NCBI GenBank assembly: GCA_014898425.1
Contig: RCSZ01000010.1
Location: 1,240,001 to 1,304,000, forward strand
DNA from: Botryotinia globosa
Lineage: Eukaryota; Ascomycota; Leotiomycetes; Helotiales; Sclerotiniaceae
DNA length: 64,000 nt
Reading direction: 5' to 3'
The notes beneath the pieces are model-generated. The model did no database searches and had not been told where the DNA came from. It was given only the letters and a program-made list of their open reading frames with translations. Position 1 is the first letter of the stretch; every line of letters starts with the position of its first letter. The position numbers and the translations under genes were made by a program. Below are positions 1 through 10,848 of this stretch, one piece after another.

Positions 1-2171
1 CGCAGAGAATAGGTGGATTATGGCCTACATCTCGGGATGATGATGGTCTATTGAATCCAGATATGTGTACGAACCAAAGTCGTCATACAGTCAGCTTCAG
101 TGATTTGGCATGGTCTGCTTCATCGCCTGCTTTTCCGAAAGCATGGCAAGTCGGGAAATACCTCGAAGACTATATCAAAATGTACCCTGGATATTCAATC
201 AAGACGGGAGTCAAAGTAGCCAAGGTCGAACCGCCACTCAGTTGGCAAACCACTTCAGCTGCGTCAGGGAAATGGAATGTGTATGTCCAACATACTGGGT
301 CTACCGAATCCCCACAGATTCATGAATTCGATAAAGTAATTGTGGCCACTGGTTTCTTTGGAAAGCCTAAGATACCTGATACTCTTGCAAATCTTTCAGC
401 TCCAGTCTGGCACAGTTCCAACCTTCGTGATGTCAATAGTGCGTTGACCGACAATGGAAGACTCTCTTCACCTAAGGGCAAGAACATTGTGGTTGTTGGA
501 GGGCAAATGTCTGGCGTCGAAACCGCAGCAGCAGTAGCTTTGCAGTTATCCTCTTCCGTGAACTCAACGGAACGTCCGATTCCAAATGCAAAAGAATACA
601 AGGTCTACAATGTGATTCAACAGCCATTTTGGGTGATGACCTTAACAATGCCAAATAACCCGAACATTGATGGTGTAAAGCCCGAAGCTGAACAGGTATC
701 TAACGTCTATCTATCAAATGAAACTTGTTTCTAACACTCGCTTCAGATACCAAATCCAGCACCAAAATTCTTACCCCTCGATCTGGTCATGTACAATCTT
801 GGATGGAAACCTCCTGGGCCTCTCAAAAACTCATCTGGTCACATATCACCAGAGATGGCAAAAGCAACTAACGAATTCTTAAACAAGTATCTGGGGACCG
901 ACCAGAGCGGAATAGGTACAGATCATCTAGCAATAGCAGGAGATGTTCGCTCTGAACCACCACGACTTACAGTTAGTGACAACTATGTTGAGTTTGTCCG
1001 AGCTGGAGATATTAAAACGATCCGAGGAAAGGTGATCAGTGCAGAACCCAATCAATCAAATTCCATCACTGTGAAGGAGAACGGAAACCAACAGGTAATT
1101 GACGATGTTGCAGCAGTTATATTGGCAACTGGTTTTGATGCATCTCCATCACTGGATTTTCTGCCCAAGGAAATCCTCCAACATCTCTCGTTTGATGAGT
1201 CAAGCAGTGAACTACCACTGGCCTTAAATTTACACTCCACTATCAATGCGAAGATCCCCTCTCTAGGCTTTGTAGGGTTTTATCGAAGTCCCTATTGGGG
1301 CGTCATGGAAATGCAAGCTCGATTCCTGGGAAAACTCTGGTCTGGCGACGCACATGCACAGAAGACCTTAGAATCAGACAATACCCTCGACGAACTTCTC
1401 CAGCTACGCACTGATCCACGACTCGCTCAATTCCCAATGGGTGATTATGCATACCTAATGGAATCATTTGCCAAAGCCGTCGGGATCAAGCGACAAGAAC
1501 CCACGGACGACCCAGAGGCACGTACAGGAATCGTACTTCCATCTCGCTACATTTATTCACACGCAACCCCTGCTCAGAAAGAACAAGCAGCACTTGCTCT
1601 CTCTGCCATCTCTTCCACATTCGATTCTTCCACGCGGGGAACTTTTGTCTCCAAGGCCATATTCCGTTCACTTCAAGGGACCTGGAGACTTTCCCGCTCC
1701 TTAAGAAGTTTTCTCTCCACCTTCCCCTCTGGTACCTTCACGGGAACCGCAAAATTTCTCCCTCGCTTCCCTACCGCCCCATCTTTCGATTCCGAATACT
1801 TGTATATCGAAGAAGGAGATTTCGTAACGGATACCGGAATGTCATTTAAAGCCAGTAGAAGATACGTATATCGATACAGAGAGGATACTGATACGCTTAG
1901 TCTATGGTTTGTCAAAACTGATGATAATCTGGGTGTAGATTATTTGTTTCATGAGATGGAGATTTTAATTCCTGCAGTCCAAGATAAGAGGGATGGACAG
2001 GCAAAGATTATGGGATGGAGAGCAAAGTCGAGTCATCTTTGTATTGCTGATACGTATGATGTGGAATATGAGTTTAGATTCAAGGGGGTCAATGTAGAGG
2101 AGTGGAGACAGGAATACAGTGTGAAAGGGCCAAATAAGGATTACAGGATCAAAAATGAGTATAGACGGTAG
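1..2171 (+). CDS. Flavin-containing monooxygenase with C-terminal DUF6314-like domain (5' truncated)
   Basis: This is the 3' part of a FAD/NADPH-dependent monooxygenase of the FMO (dimethylaniline monooxygenase-like) family; the FAD-binding GxGxxG N-terminus lies off the left edge. Exons are <3..695 and 747..2171; the 51-bp intron has a CTAAC branch site at 731 and the frame is phase 0 across it. The reading frame is open upstream to the edge, and its first residues (GGLWP, then TNQSRHTVSFSD) are typical FMO sequence. A second Rossmann motif for NADPH (VVVGGQMSGVE) is encoded near 486-518, and ATGF motifs occur twice (near 348 and 1129). After about 1640 the protein changes character. The last ~175 residues (GTWRLSRSL, GTFTGTAKF, YLYIEEGDF, ASRRYVYRYRE, WRQEYSVKGPNKDYRI) look like the fungal DUF6314 domain. 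The substrate cannot be told from sequence. FMO identity is firm; the DUF6314 label comes from memory of its motifs. Confidence 0.88.
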
Positions 2172-4258
2172 ATTTGGATGTTTGTAGAGGTACTGTGGAT
2201 GAATATGGAGACTCTATAGGCAATTGACAGCGTAGAAGATTTATCAGACTACATCCTCGAAGTACTTGAATTCACTGCGTGCAAATAGTGCATCTCCATC
2301 GCCATCGCTACAGATCTCCAGCTCTTTTCTTTTTCTACTACTTCTACAATACACACGTGATTCATTGCTATCTCTTACTGGCAGGATGAATTCGACTACA
2401 TATTGAGGGTTAAGTTCCGAGTATTGCCGGAAGATTGTTGTCTAGTCAGAAATCACCGGCTGCCGGCAACAAATTGTATTCCACTGTTGTATTTTGTCGT
2501 TCATCAACTAGTGTCACTAGTGGAAGTGAAAACCGACCGCATCAGAAGGAGACCTAGCTTGACATATTGCTTTGTTATCCATTGTAAACTCCAGCTCTTG
2601 ACCAATTGCGATGCGGTGTTTGATGGCCAGACTAGACTGAAATCATATGTGCTATTTCTCAATATTCTAATTGAGATTGAGAACTCAGCTCTTTCTTCCA
2701 AACTTCACAGCGACATCGCGTGAAATCCACCTTGGGCATCGCGACATCTCTGATAAGAACGATCCATTGTGTCGCACGTAAAGTTTTGAAGGACCCATTC
2801 ACATGGGACATGTGCATAGAGATGAAATTTTCATAGCAACTATGCTACCCTTCTATCAGTATCGATGGGAAGGTGCTCTCAAGGTTTATAGCACAGATCC
2901 ATTCTCAATACTACTCGCGCCATCGATGACATCTTCGACGATGGCGATTCGCATGATACCCAAGAAAAAATCTGCCGAAAATCATAACCTTCCCCAACAA
3001 CATGGGCATTAAGCCCTATCTCGCCAAGGTCCCATCATATCCATGGATTGCATCTGCAATGTATTCCTTCGGATGCGAGAACTCAAAACATCACATGCAA
3101 ATCTATCCTTTCCACCAACCGTTATTACTTCCGCATCACGGGTTACTTCTTCGGGCCGTTAAAACCAAGGTCGAAGATACAGTGTGGAAATAAAAGGAGA
3201 AGTCCATGCCGTGCATGCGTCCATGGAGATTTACCGGGCAGCATCTGGAACCTGATTATAGGTGCAAATTTGATCGGCATATGTTGTGTTTGTAAGCTGT
3301 GGAAACATACTTATCTTGGTGATCATGCAGGGTTCCCCAGCTTCCAATTTGGATCAAGCATATCGGTGATGAAGACCTTCTTGGTAGACTTGAGCTTGTA
3401 TTATAGGCTAATATGCCATCGCGTATCATTTCTTAAAAAGTGGGAGCGATTCTGTATCACGTGACTTTCTTTTCTTCTTTTCACGTATCTGATTCTTTAT
3501 GATTGATTGAAGGATTCGAATCAGTTCTATATCAAAGTTTTGATATCATATTATGATCCGGAGATGGGAAGCAGTCTTTCCATCGGGGGATACAATGGGA
3601 TCAACACAAGGGTGCCAAGCTGAATAATACTTCATTCTTCGGATGTTTCCCAGAGATTGGTCGGATCAATGACTTTATATGGCAAGTCATGTATCACGAT
3701 CTATATCTTTCCTTTTATCTGAAGTCCTTGATACATAAATGCATGGTTTATAAGCACTAGCAATATCTCCGACACTTTTATCTCTTGTAGCTACAGTCTG
3801 CATGCATATGTGCATATTTTGATAAACCTCAAACTCCAACTGCTTATTTTGTTCCCGTCTTTATCAATTACATTCGTAACAGTTCGCCATTGCTCCTCGA
3901 AACATTCTCCGTGGTTCCCGTCTGACGGTCTGAGGCTGTGAAAAGGCAGGTGTCCGATTGGAATGCTTCCATGAAGTATTATATCAGCCCAATTTTTACC
4001 GGGGTGTCAGACGACGCCATCTCTCGGATTTCTTGTTGATGAATTCAGCCCATGTGGCATGTTTATTAATTAATGCTTTATATTATTTGATATATTCACT
4101 GACCTCGCTGCGTTCACTGGGACAACTCTCTCCGGTTTTACGGTTCTACGTACCCCGCATGGTAAGCTTAAATTTACAGCACCTGCCCAAGTTCGACGCT
4201 GTTTCTTCGAAGATCCTTCAGCACAACACACAACACAAAACTGCAGCACGATATCAAA
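2172..4258. other. Intergenic, no gene recognised
   Basis: This 2.1-kb spacer lies between the monooxygenase and the CVNH gene. Its short open frames have no recognisable domain, signal or plausible intron chain. The last 200 bp before 4259 are probably promoter and 5' leader of the CVNH gene; they hold a run of CACAACACA-like sequence just before its start codon. Confidence 0.5.
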
Positions 4259-4883
4259 ATGTCGAGATTTTTCAACTCCGTACTTCTTCTCTCTCTCCTC
4301 CTCTCTGTCGTTCATGCGGCTGCAGTAGTCGCTAGTGCAGGAGGCTTTGTGAGCAAATGCGATGCGTCTACCTTCAAATTCTACGACGACATTGAATTAG
4401 GTCCTGCTCCTCAATTTACCTTGACCGTAACACCTATTCTCTCGGGTCTCTGTCCTGATTCTTCTGGCCACATGTCGAATTCTACTTTGAATTTGAATAC
4501 ATGTCTCGGAAACAATGATGCTCACCTTGTCGTAAGTCGTGCATCCCTTATATACTTTAGATTCTCATACTGACATCGAGAAAATAGTGGCAGCGAAAGT
4601 AAGAAATCTCACATTTCCAGCCCTTTTCAGCTTATTCTAACCATCAACTACGTAGTGGCATGTTCCAAAACTCCTGCGGCTGTTCACTCCAAATGCCAAA
4701 CCTCTGCTGTGGTTGCGGTAAAGTAAACGGCGGCACCGTTCCAAGCGGTGTATGCGTTGATCTCAGTATGTTTATTCCTCCTTCTCTTTTAGCATCTGAC
4801 ATGTTTTTCTAACGCACACAACAGACAAGGGAATCGCAACTTCTGGCGGAAAATTGAATTGCGATAGTCTTCCCAGCAATTAA
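4259..4883 (+). CDS. Secreted CVNH (cyanovirin-N homology) domain protein
   Basis: Predicted 150-aa secreted protein. Exons are 4259..4531, 4588..4598 (only 11 nt), 4656..4765 and 4825..4883, all GT..AG with CTGAC/CTAAC-type branch sites; the joined frame ends cleanly in TAA. Residues 1 to about 20 form a signal peptide (a run of Leu, then Val-His-Ala). The mature part has CVNH hallmarks: LNLNTCLGNND, then a Leu-Val-Trp joined across intron 1, then SGKL-like text (SGGKLNC) near the C-terminus preceded by VDLNKGI. The family fold binds oligomannose glycans in several members; carbohydrate binding here is inferred, not visible. It is unusual in having a Cys-rich centre (CGC...LCCGCG), which suggests additional disulfides and an extracellular location. 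The start sits in a good context (ATCAAAATGT). The alternative is a cysteine-rich small secreted protein whose CVNH resemblance is distant. Confidence 0.78.
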
Positions 4884-5647
4884 GAGTTCACGGTCCCCAG
4901 AACAAATCATCTAGTTGAGAAAAGGCTCATGGGGGGATAGCATGGTATTGCGTCTGGGTATGGGGTTTATGGCATTGGAGGATTTGGGTTTCCCGGTTCG
5001 GATTTTCGGCGTGGAATGGAATGGAATGGAATGGGTTGGGTTGGGTTGGGAAATTCTAGTACACAATTTACAAATGAATAAAATGAATCCAGCACCGGAG
5101 TATGCAGTTGTGTTCCCGATTTTTGATTTCTAATTAGATGCCTACCTAGTTTTGCTACTCGATCAAGTCGGTATGATTAGTTTGTACTGAATTCTATACG
5201 TGCGCTCTTATCTCATGTGCTGGGAGATTAGATGATTAGACGGCTAGAGAAGGCTAATGAGAATGTAGATTCACCATGTTCAAGCCTAGGTACTGCTTAT
5301 AAGTAATCAGGGCGATCCCAATACAAATTGGGTCGGAAACTCGGGCTATAGCTATGCGGGAGTATTAGTGCTATTTCATGATGATGTCATAAGGAACTGA
5401 ACTATCGGCGTCGATATGGAATGTAATTTTAGATATTTCATAGAAACATATTTACATCTGCGGTCGTAATGTGTTAGAACCTGGGAGGCCACATATAATG
5501 TACTCTCACAAAGACTGGATAGGAGAATACGCGATTTTAAATAGTCTGTATAATTTATAATGCTCAAAGAGCTGGTATATTCAATTAGTCTGAGGATATA
5601 TGCATAAGTTCATGTATATGAAATACGCTCTCTCCTCTTTTGCCACT
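4884..5647. other. Intergenic region, tail-to-tail spacer
   Basis: This spacer separates the 3' end of the CVNH gene from the 3' end of PRP16 on the opposite strand. It contains a short GGAAT/GGGTT pentamer run at about 5012-5050. No gene is supported. Confidence 0.5.
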
Positions 5648-8500
5648 TTAAAACCCTCTTCCTGGTCTTCTCGCCGCCGGTCTTCTCACAGCTCCCTTTG
5701 TAGCGACTTTCTTGACTACCGGTCCGCTTCCATCTGTGATAGCCATCGGTTTCCTCGCCAGTTTGTTGTTTTCTGCCTCAACTCTCTTTTCTTCTCTCAA
5801 CTTATCCTCGGCCATCTTCACCTCGATCTCCATTTTTCTATTGAACTCCGTTTCAGTGACCCTCTTCTCCCTCGCACTATATCCCTTCTCTTTCACACTA
5901 AAGAAAACACCACCTAAATCTGCTAGCCAATGCGGATCTACCTTTGTAACAGTAGACATGTATTCTTTTGATGTAAGAATCAATTCATGATAAACGACAT
6001 AATCAGGTAGATCTCCATGTCCGTAAAGTGCGGATGTAGGATGTAACTGTACTGTTACCGAAGTGCGCAAATTAACATATTCGCCTATTCCCTTGACTTT
6101 AGCGGCTTGGTGGTAATAACCTGAACAGATACACTCGCGTATAATGTCCCAATCAGCGCCGCAAGAAATCATGTTCATGCGTTGCATTTTCATAATATCT
6201 AGCAGTTGATCTCTGATCTCTTTAGCCCTACGGAGAGATTTTGGATGGAGAAAATGACGTGTACACCAAGCATCCGAATGACCATTGGACTTCCATTGTA
6301 AGTAAACGTTCAGATAAGTCAAATGATCTGATTCTGGGACAAAGAACTTTTCGCGTGCACTGTCAGACTCTTCCTGACGTTCCTTTGGACGGTAGAAAAC
6401 ACTAGGGACTGAGAGCATCGAAACTATTGTAAGCATCTCTTCGGTACAGCCGTATTTTTCAGATGTGATGAGTAATTTGGCTAGGGGGGGATCCATGGGA
6501 AAGGCAGTCATTTTTCTCCCTATGTCCGTCAATTCCCCGATATTGTCAAGTGCCCCAAGTGCCCAAAGATCAAATAGTGAAGTAGTAATGGTGTCTTGGG
6601 GTGGAGGGTCCATGAAATCAAAGTCAAGTAAATCTTTCACCCCTAACGACTTCAATAATAGAACAGTATTGCTCAGGTTCGTGCGTTGGATCTCAGGAAT
6701 GGTTTGAATATAAAGCTCATCCTTGAAAGCGGCTTCAGTGAAGAGATGGAAAGCTTTTCCTGGACCAGTACGCCCCGCACGACCAGCACGTTGAGATGCA
6801 TTCGCTTGTGAAATCGGCGTGATCTGCAAGGTATCCATTCCCATGCGCGGGTTATACACCTTCAACTTCGAATATCCAGCATCCACAACATACATAATAC
6901 CATCAACAGTCAAACTGGTCTCTGCGATATTGGTCGCTACGATGACTTTTCTAACTCCAGGCGCGGCTCTGTCGAAGATCTTGGCTTGCAAATCCGCAGG
7001 CATTTGACTGTAAATAGGTAGAATGCTTAGCTTTGGTGGATCATTGAGAGCATTGAGACGTTCCTGGATAAGCTCGCAAGTGCATTCGATATCTTCTTGT
7101 CCAGTCATAAACACCAAAATATCGCCTGCACCTTGGGATACATGTATAGCCAATACCTGCTGAACCGCCTGATCGACATAGTCTTCCACGGGTGAACGAT
7201 GATACATAATATCGACTGGAAAGGTACGTCCGGGAATGAAAAATTCCGGGGCTCCACCATAGAAATCAGAAAAACGTTTCGAGTTCATCGTTGCAGATGT
7301 GACTATTAGCTTGACATCTCTACGACGTGCAAGAACCTTTTTCATCAACCCCATGAGAACATCTGTATTGAGTGCCCGCTCGTGAGCTTCATCCATGATA
7401 ATGCAGGAATATCGATCCAGATCTGGCTCATTCAAAGATTCTCTCAATAGGACACCGTCCGTCATATACTTTATTACTGTTTCCTTGCTTGTACAGTCCT
7501 CGAACCGAATAGCGTATCCAACAATCCCTCCCAGTGGACATTCCATCTCCTCGCTGACACGCTTCGCTACAGACATAGCTGCTACTCTTCGAGGTTGCGT
7601 ACATCCTATCAGACCTGTTTTTCCATAACCTTCTTCGTAGAGAAATTGAGTGAGTTGAGTCGTTTTTCCAGATCCAGTCTCGCCGACACAAATTACTACC
7701 TGGTTATCTCGAATAACCCTTAGCAAATCCTCTCGTACCGCGAATGCGGGAAGGTATTCTCTCTGCTCTCTCAAAGATTTGCTTTGACTAAAGTTACTAG
7801 CGCCGTCGTTCTTTTTCATATGCTGTGCGAATTTACTAGATCCCTGTGTTTCCTCGCCCATCATTGGGGCTGCACTGTCGCCTTCCTCTTCCTTGATACC
7901 CATAAGATTTCCAAGCGCCGTACCAGCCATGTTCGTTGCTTCTTGGGCTTGCTTCTGCCTCTCTTTCTGCTGTCGCCTCTCCTTCACCACTTTACTTCCC
8001 TTGCGACTAAAAACGGCCATGTCGCTTTGAAAATCACGCACTGCCGGTACAGGCTCCAATTGCTTCGAGAAAACAGTTCTTCCATCTAAAAATGGTGGCT
8101 TAAGATCGTGTACAAGTAAATGCACTCTGGTGGCTTCCTCGTCATCCTCAAAATCATCCTCAAAACGTCTTCGTTGTGCGACACCAGAGGCGAGCAATCG
8201 ACCCGTCTCCCATGCATCGACATCCCTTTCTTTTTGAGCTGCGCGTGCGCTCTGTCGCTTCACGATCTTCTTCTCGATCAAAGGTGCTTCTCGTTGGGAA
8301 TCCGCCCAAGGATTGTCGTATGAGCCGAATGGGTTGTGCGATTCATCTCCATCATCTGCGTACCAATCTCTATCTAGAGCTTTCGAATCCTCTTCATCAA
8401 CAAATGGCTCCGGCTTGATGTCAACAAATGGCTTCGGCTTCGGCTTAGGGTCTAACTTGCGTCGCTTCGGTCGTGCTCCTTCATATTCGTAGTCTTCCAT
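5648..8500 (-). CDS. PRP16: Pre-mRNA-splicing ATP-dependent helicase PRP16 (DEAH box)
   Basis: Intronless 950-aa DEAH-box RNA helicase. All family motifs are present: [10 protein letters not shown] (about 273-281), Ia TQPRRVAA (301-308), II DEAH (370-373), III SAT (402-404), [10 protein letters not shown] (523-531) and [10 protein letters not shown] (570-577), followed by the winged-helix, ratchet (HA2) and OB-fold regions. The charged N-terminus, with DRDWYADD and HNPFG, is the Prp16/DHX38 type and separates it from Prp2, Prp22 and Prp43. Prp16 acts in the nucleus, remodelling the spliceosome after the first catalytic step and driving lariat-intermediate fidelity. The C-terminus is Arg/Ala-rich ([12 protein letters not shown]). 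The start ATG at 8500 is the first in frame. The gene is divergently paired with PWP1, with 671 bp between start codons. Certainty is high for the DEAH spliceosomal class and good for the PRP16 orthologue. Confidence 0.93.
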   Translation of the reverse strand: MEDYEYEGARPKRRKLDPKPKPKPFVDIKPEPFVDEEDSKALDRDWYADDGDESHNPFGSYDNPWADSQREAPLIEKKIVKRQSARAAQKERDVDAWETGRLLASGVAQRRRFEDDFEDDEEATRVHLLVHDLKPPFLDGRTVFSKQLEPVPAVRDFQSDMAVFSRKGSKVVKERRQQKERQKQAQEATNMAGTALGNLMGIKEEEGDSAAPMMGEETQGSSKFAQHMKKNDGASNFSQSKSLREQREYLPAFAVREDLLRVIRDNQVVICVGETGSGKTTQLTQFLYEEGYGKTGLIGCTQPRRVAAMSVAKRVSEEMECPLGGIVGYAIRFEDCTSKETVIKYMTDGVLLRESLNEPDLDRYSCIIMDEAHERALNTDVLMGLMKKVLARRRDVKLIVTSATMNSKRFSDFYGGAPEFFIPGRTFPVDIMYHRSPVEDYVDQAVQQVLAIHVSQGAGDILVFMTGQEDIECTCELIQERLNALNDPPKLSILPIYSQMPADLQAKIFDRAAPGVRKVIVATNIAETSLTVDGIMYVVDAGYSKLKVYNPRMGMDTLQITPISQANASQRAGRAGRTGPGKAFHLFTEAAFKDELYIQTIPEIQRTNLSNTVLLLKSLGVKDLLDFDFMDPPPQDTITTSLFDLWALGALDNIGELTDIGRKMTAFPMDPPLAKLLITSEKYGCTEEMLTIVSMLSVPSVFYRPKERQEESDSAREKFFVPESDHLTYLNVYLQWKSNGHSDAWCTRHFLHPKSLRRAKEIRDQLLDIMKMQRMNMISCGADWDIIRECICSGYYHQAAKVKGIGEYVNLRTSVTVQLHPTSALYGHGDLPDYVVYHELILTSKEYMSTVTKVDPHWLADLGGVFFSVKEKGYSAREKRVTETEFNRKMEIEVKMAEDKLREEKRVEAENNKLARKPMAITDGSGPVVKKVATKGAVRRPAARRPGRGF

Positions 8501-9171
8501 CGTAGGTTGATGAATGTAATGGTAGATGATTGTCGGATCGAATTTTGGTGTAACAAGAAAGTAAACAAATAACCTTAAAGTGATAACAATAGTGATAATG
8601 GTTATCTACACGTGATCTCTGAAGCTAGCATTTATACTGAATAGGCAAGTTGCCAATCAGACAGCCTTAAACTTCCCAATGGGCTTTAAGATATTTTGCT
8701 CGGATTTGAGAATCATTTAGTACTCTCTCAGCTGGAGGAGAATTTGAAATTTGAGGTCGAATACACTTTGCTCTCAATGATTACCTAGGTATTATGAGAA
8801 GGCTGCAGAATTCACCGTCGCCAAATAGATTCCGGCACCCCTTGAAAAGCTTAATAAGACGTCTTAAACTTATTTGCTTTTTTCTTCTTCAATATCGGTT
8901 TTGAATGTTATCTCTTGAGCACGTTGAAACTATATCAACGTTGTTCATACTAGGTAATTATATACAATTTTGGTTCCCCAATTCGAAGGTTTCTGGCCTA
9001 CCCAATTCCGGTCTATAACGGACGCTAGTTGGCTCAAGCGGCCGCAATAATCAAGATAACGCTAAGATAAAAAAATAAAAAAGTTGATCAAATGGAACAA
9101 TTTATTTTTTATATCCCCGCTCCAGTCGATCTGTGACCTTTTTTACAATTCTGATATAATATCATAACATC
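8501..9171. promoter_or_regulatory. Divergent promoter region between PRP16 and PWP1
   Basis: 671 bp separate the two head-to-head start codons, so both promoters must lie here. The sequence is AT-rich, with poly-A/T stretches around 9067-9110 and 8875-8890. I could not single out a transcription-factor site with confidence; the shared-promoter role is inferred from the gene order. Confidence 0.6.
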
Positions 9172-10848
9172 ATGTCTATGATAACAGCAACCGCATGGGT
9201 TCCTCGGGGCTTTGCAGCTCCTTTCCCAACAAAATATAACTTTGATGAAGAAGAATTTCAGCGAATTGCGGATCTTGCAAAGTTACAATTGGATGATGCG
9301 AACGATGATTTAGAAGAAGCGCAAAATGAAGCAGATAATGGCGCAGACCCAGATGCTATGGTGGATGATGAAGGTTCGGATGACGAAGAAGCTCCTAAAG
9401 GAGTGAAATCAACAGCGTTTGTCTAGCGCCCCCGATTTACATTATTCCGCTGACTTTTGCACAGTGAGGAGGACGACGATTTAAAAGAATACGATTTGGA
9501 CCATTACGATGATGAGGTTGAAGAAGACAAGAATGGTGGCGAGGGAATGGCTATGTTTGGAAACGTCAAATCACTTGCATATCACGAGTCGAATGAGGAA
9601 GATCCATATATCACAATGGCAGGAAATGCAGAGGATGAAGATGAGGACAGGGAAGAACTTCAAATATTGGCAACAGATAATATGCTGCTGGCGGCAAAGA
9701 TAGAGGATGAAATCGCACATCTTGAAGTATATGTTTACGAAGACGGAGCTGACAACCTTTACGTACATCACGATATTATGCTGCCAGCGATACCTCTATG
9801 TTTGGAATGGCTCGATTTGCCTGTTGGAAAGCCAAGTGTGGACAAGGACTCGAGGGCAAATTTCGTTGCTGTTGGTACATTCGACCCGGATATTGAGATT
9901 TGGGATTTAGATACAGTCGATTGCATGTATCCTAATGCTATTCTGGGGCAGGGTGGACAAAACAAAGGTGGAGATGAAGGTGCTAAGAAAAAGAAGAAGA
10001 ACAAGAAATCAAAGAAGGCCAATGACGAATTTCACGTGGATGCAGTTCTTTCGTTAGCTGCCAATAGACATCACCGAAATTTATTGGCATCCTCATCTGC
10101 GGATAAGACAGTCAAACTCTGGGATTTACACACCACCACATGTGCCAAGTCATACACACATCACACAGACAAGGTATGCTCGTTAGCATGGCATCCAAAG
10201 GAATCTACCGTTCTCCTGAGTGGTAGTTATGATAGAACAGTGGTAGCTGCAGATATGAGAGCGCCAGATGCGAAAGCACCACGATGGGGAGTCGAAAGTG
10301 ACGTCGAAAATGTCCGATGGGATCCTCACGACTCGAACTACTTCTATGTCTCCACGGAGAGTGGTGTCATTCATTTCCACGATATCAGAAAAGCTCCAGC
10401 GAACCCAAGTGCTACTAAGCCAGTATGGATGCTCCAAGCACATGACGATTCAGTTTCATCCTTCGACATAAACCCTACCATTCCAGGATTCTTAGCTACT
10501 GGATCAGGAGATAAGCAAGTTAAACTTTGGAACATACAGCCCACCGGACCTACAATGGTTGTATCACGAGACTTGGATGTTGGAAAGGTTTTCTCAACCA
10601 CCTTTGCACCAGATGAAGAAGTCAGTTTCCGACTGGCAGTAGCAGGTAGCAAGGGACTCGTGCAAGTCTGGGATTGCAGTACCAACCCTGGTGTACGACG
10701 TGCATTTGCGGACAGAGTGGCACCTGTTGATGGAGAAATCAAGGAAAGATTAGTGGGTGTACAAAATGATAGCGAGTCGGAAGACGATGATGAAGAGCTT
10801 TCAGAGGCCGAGGGAGGTGAAGTTGATTCTATGGATGAGGATGATTAA
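9172..10848 (+). CDS. PWP1: WD-repeat ribosome biogenesis protein PWP1
   Basis: Predicted 542-aa WD40 protein. Exons are 9172..9416 and 9465..10848; the 48-bp intron uses a GTTTGT donor and CACAG acceptor, and only this donor keeps the frame. The N-terminus (MSMITATAWVPRGFAAPFPTK) is the characteristic start of PWP1 (periodic tryptophan protein 1), a nucleolar factor for 25S/5.8S rRNA maturation and rDNA regulation. Several WD repeats are visible: GTFDPDIEIWDLD, LLASSSADKTVKLWDLH, LLSGSYDRTVVAADMR, FLATGSGDKQVKLWN and LVQVWDCS. Acidic stretches follow the N-terminal motif and end the protein (DSESEDDDEEL...DSMDEDD), and a Lys-rich nuclear-localisation patch (KKKKKNKKSKK) sits near residue 190. 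The 5' end faces PRP16. Confidence 0.93.

Noticed and set aside
3500..3540. GATTCGAATC, resembling a tRNA T-loop
   Set aside because: No matching acceptor, D-arm or anticodon stem could be folded around it.
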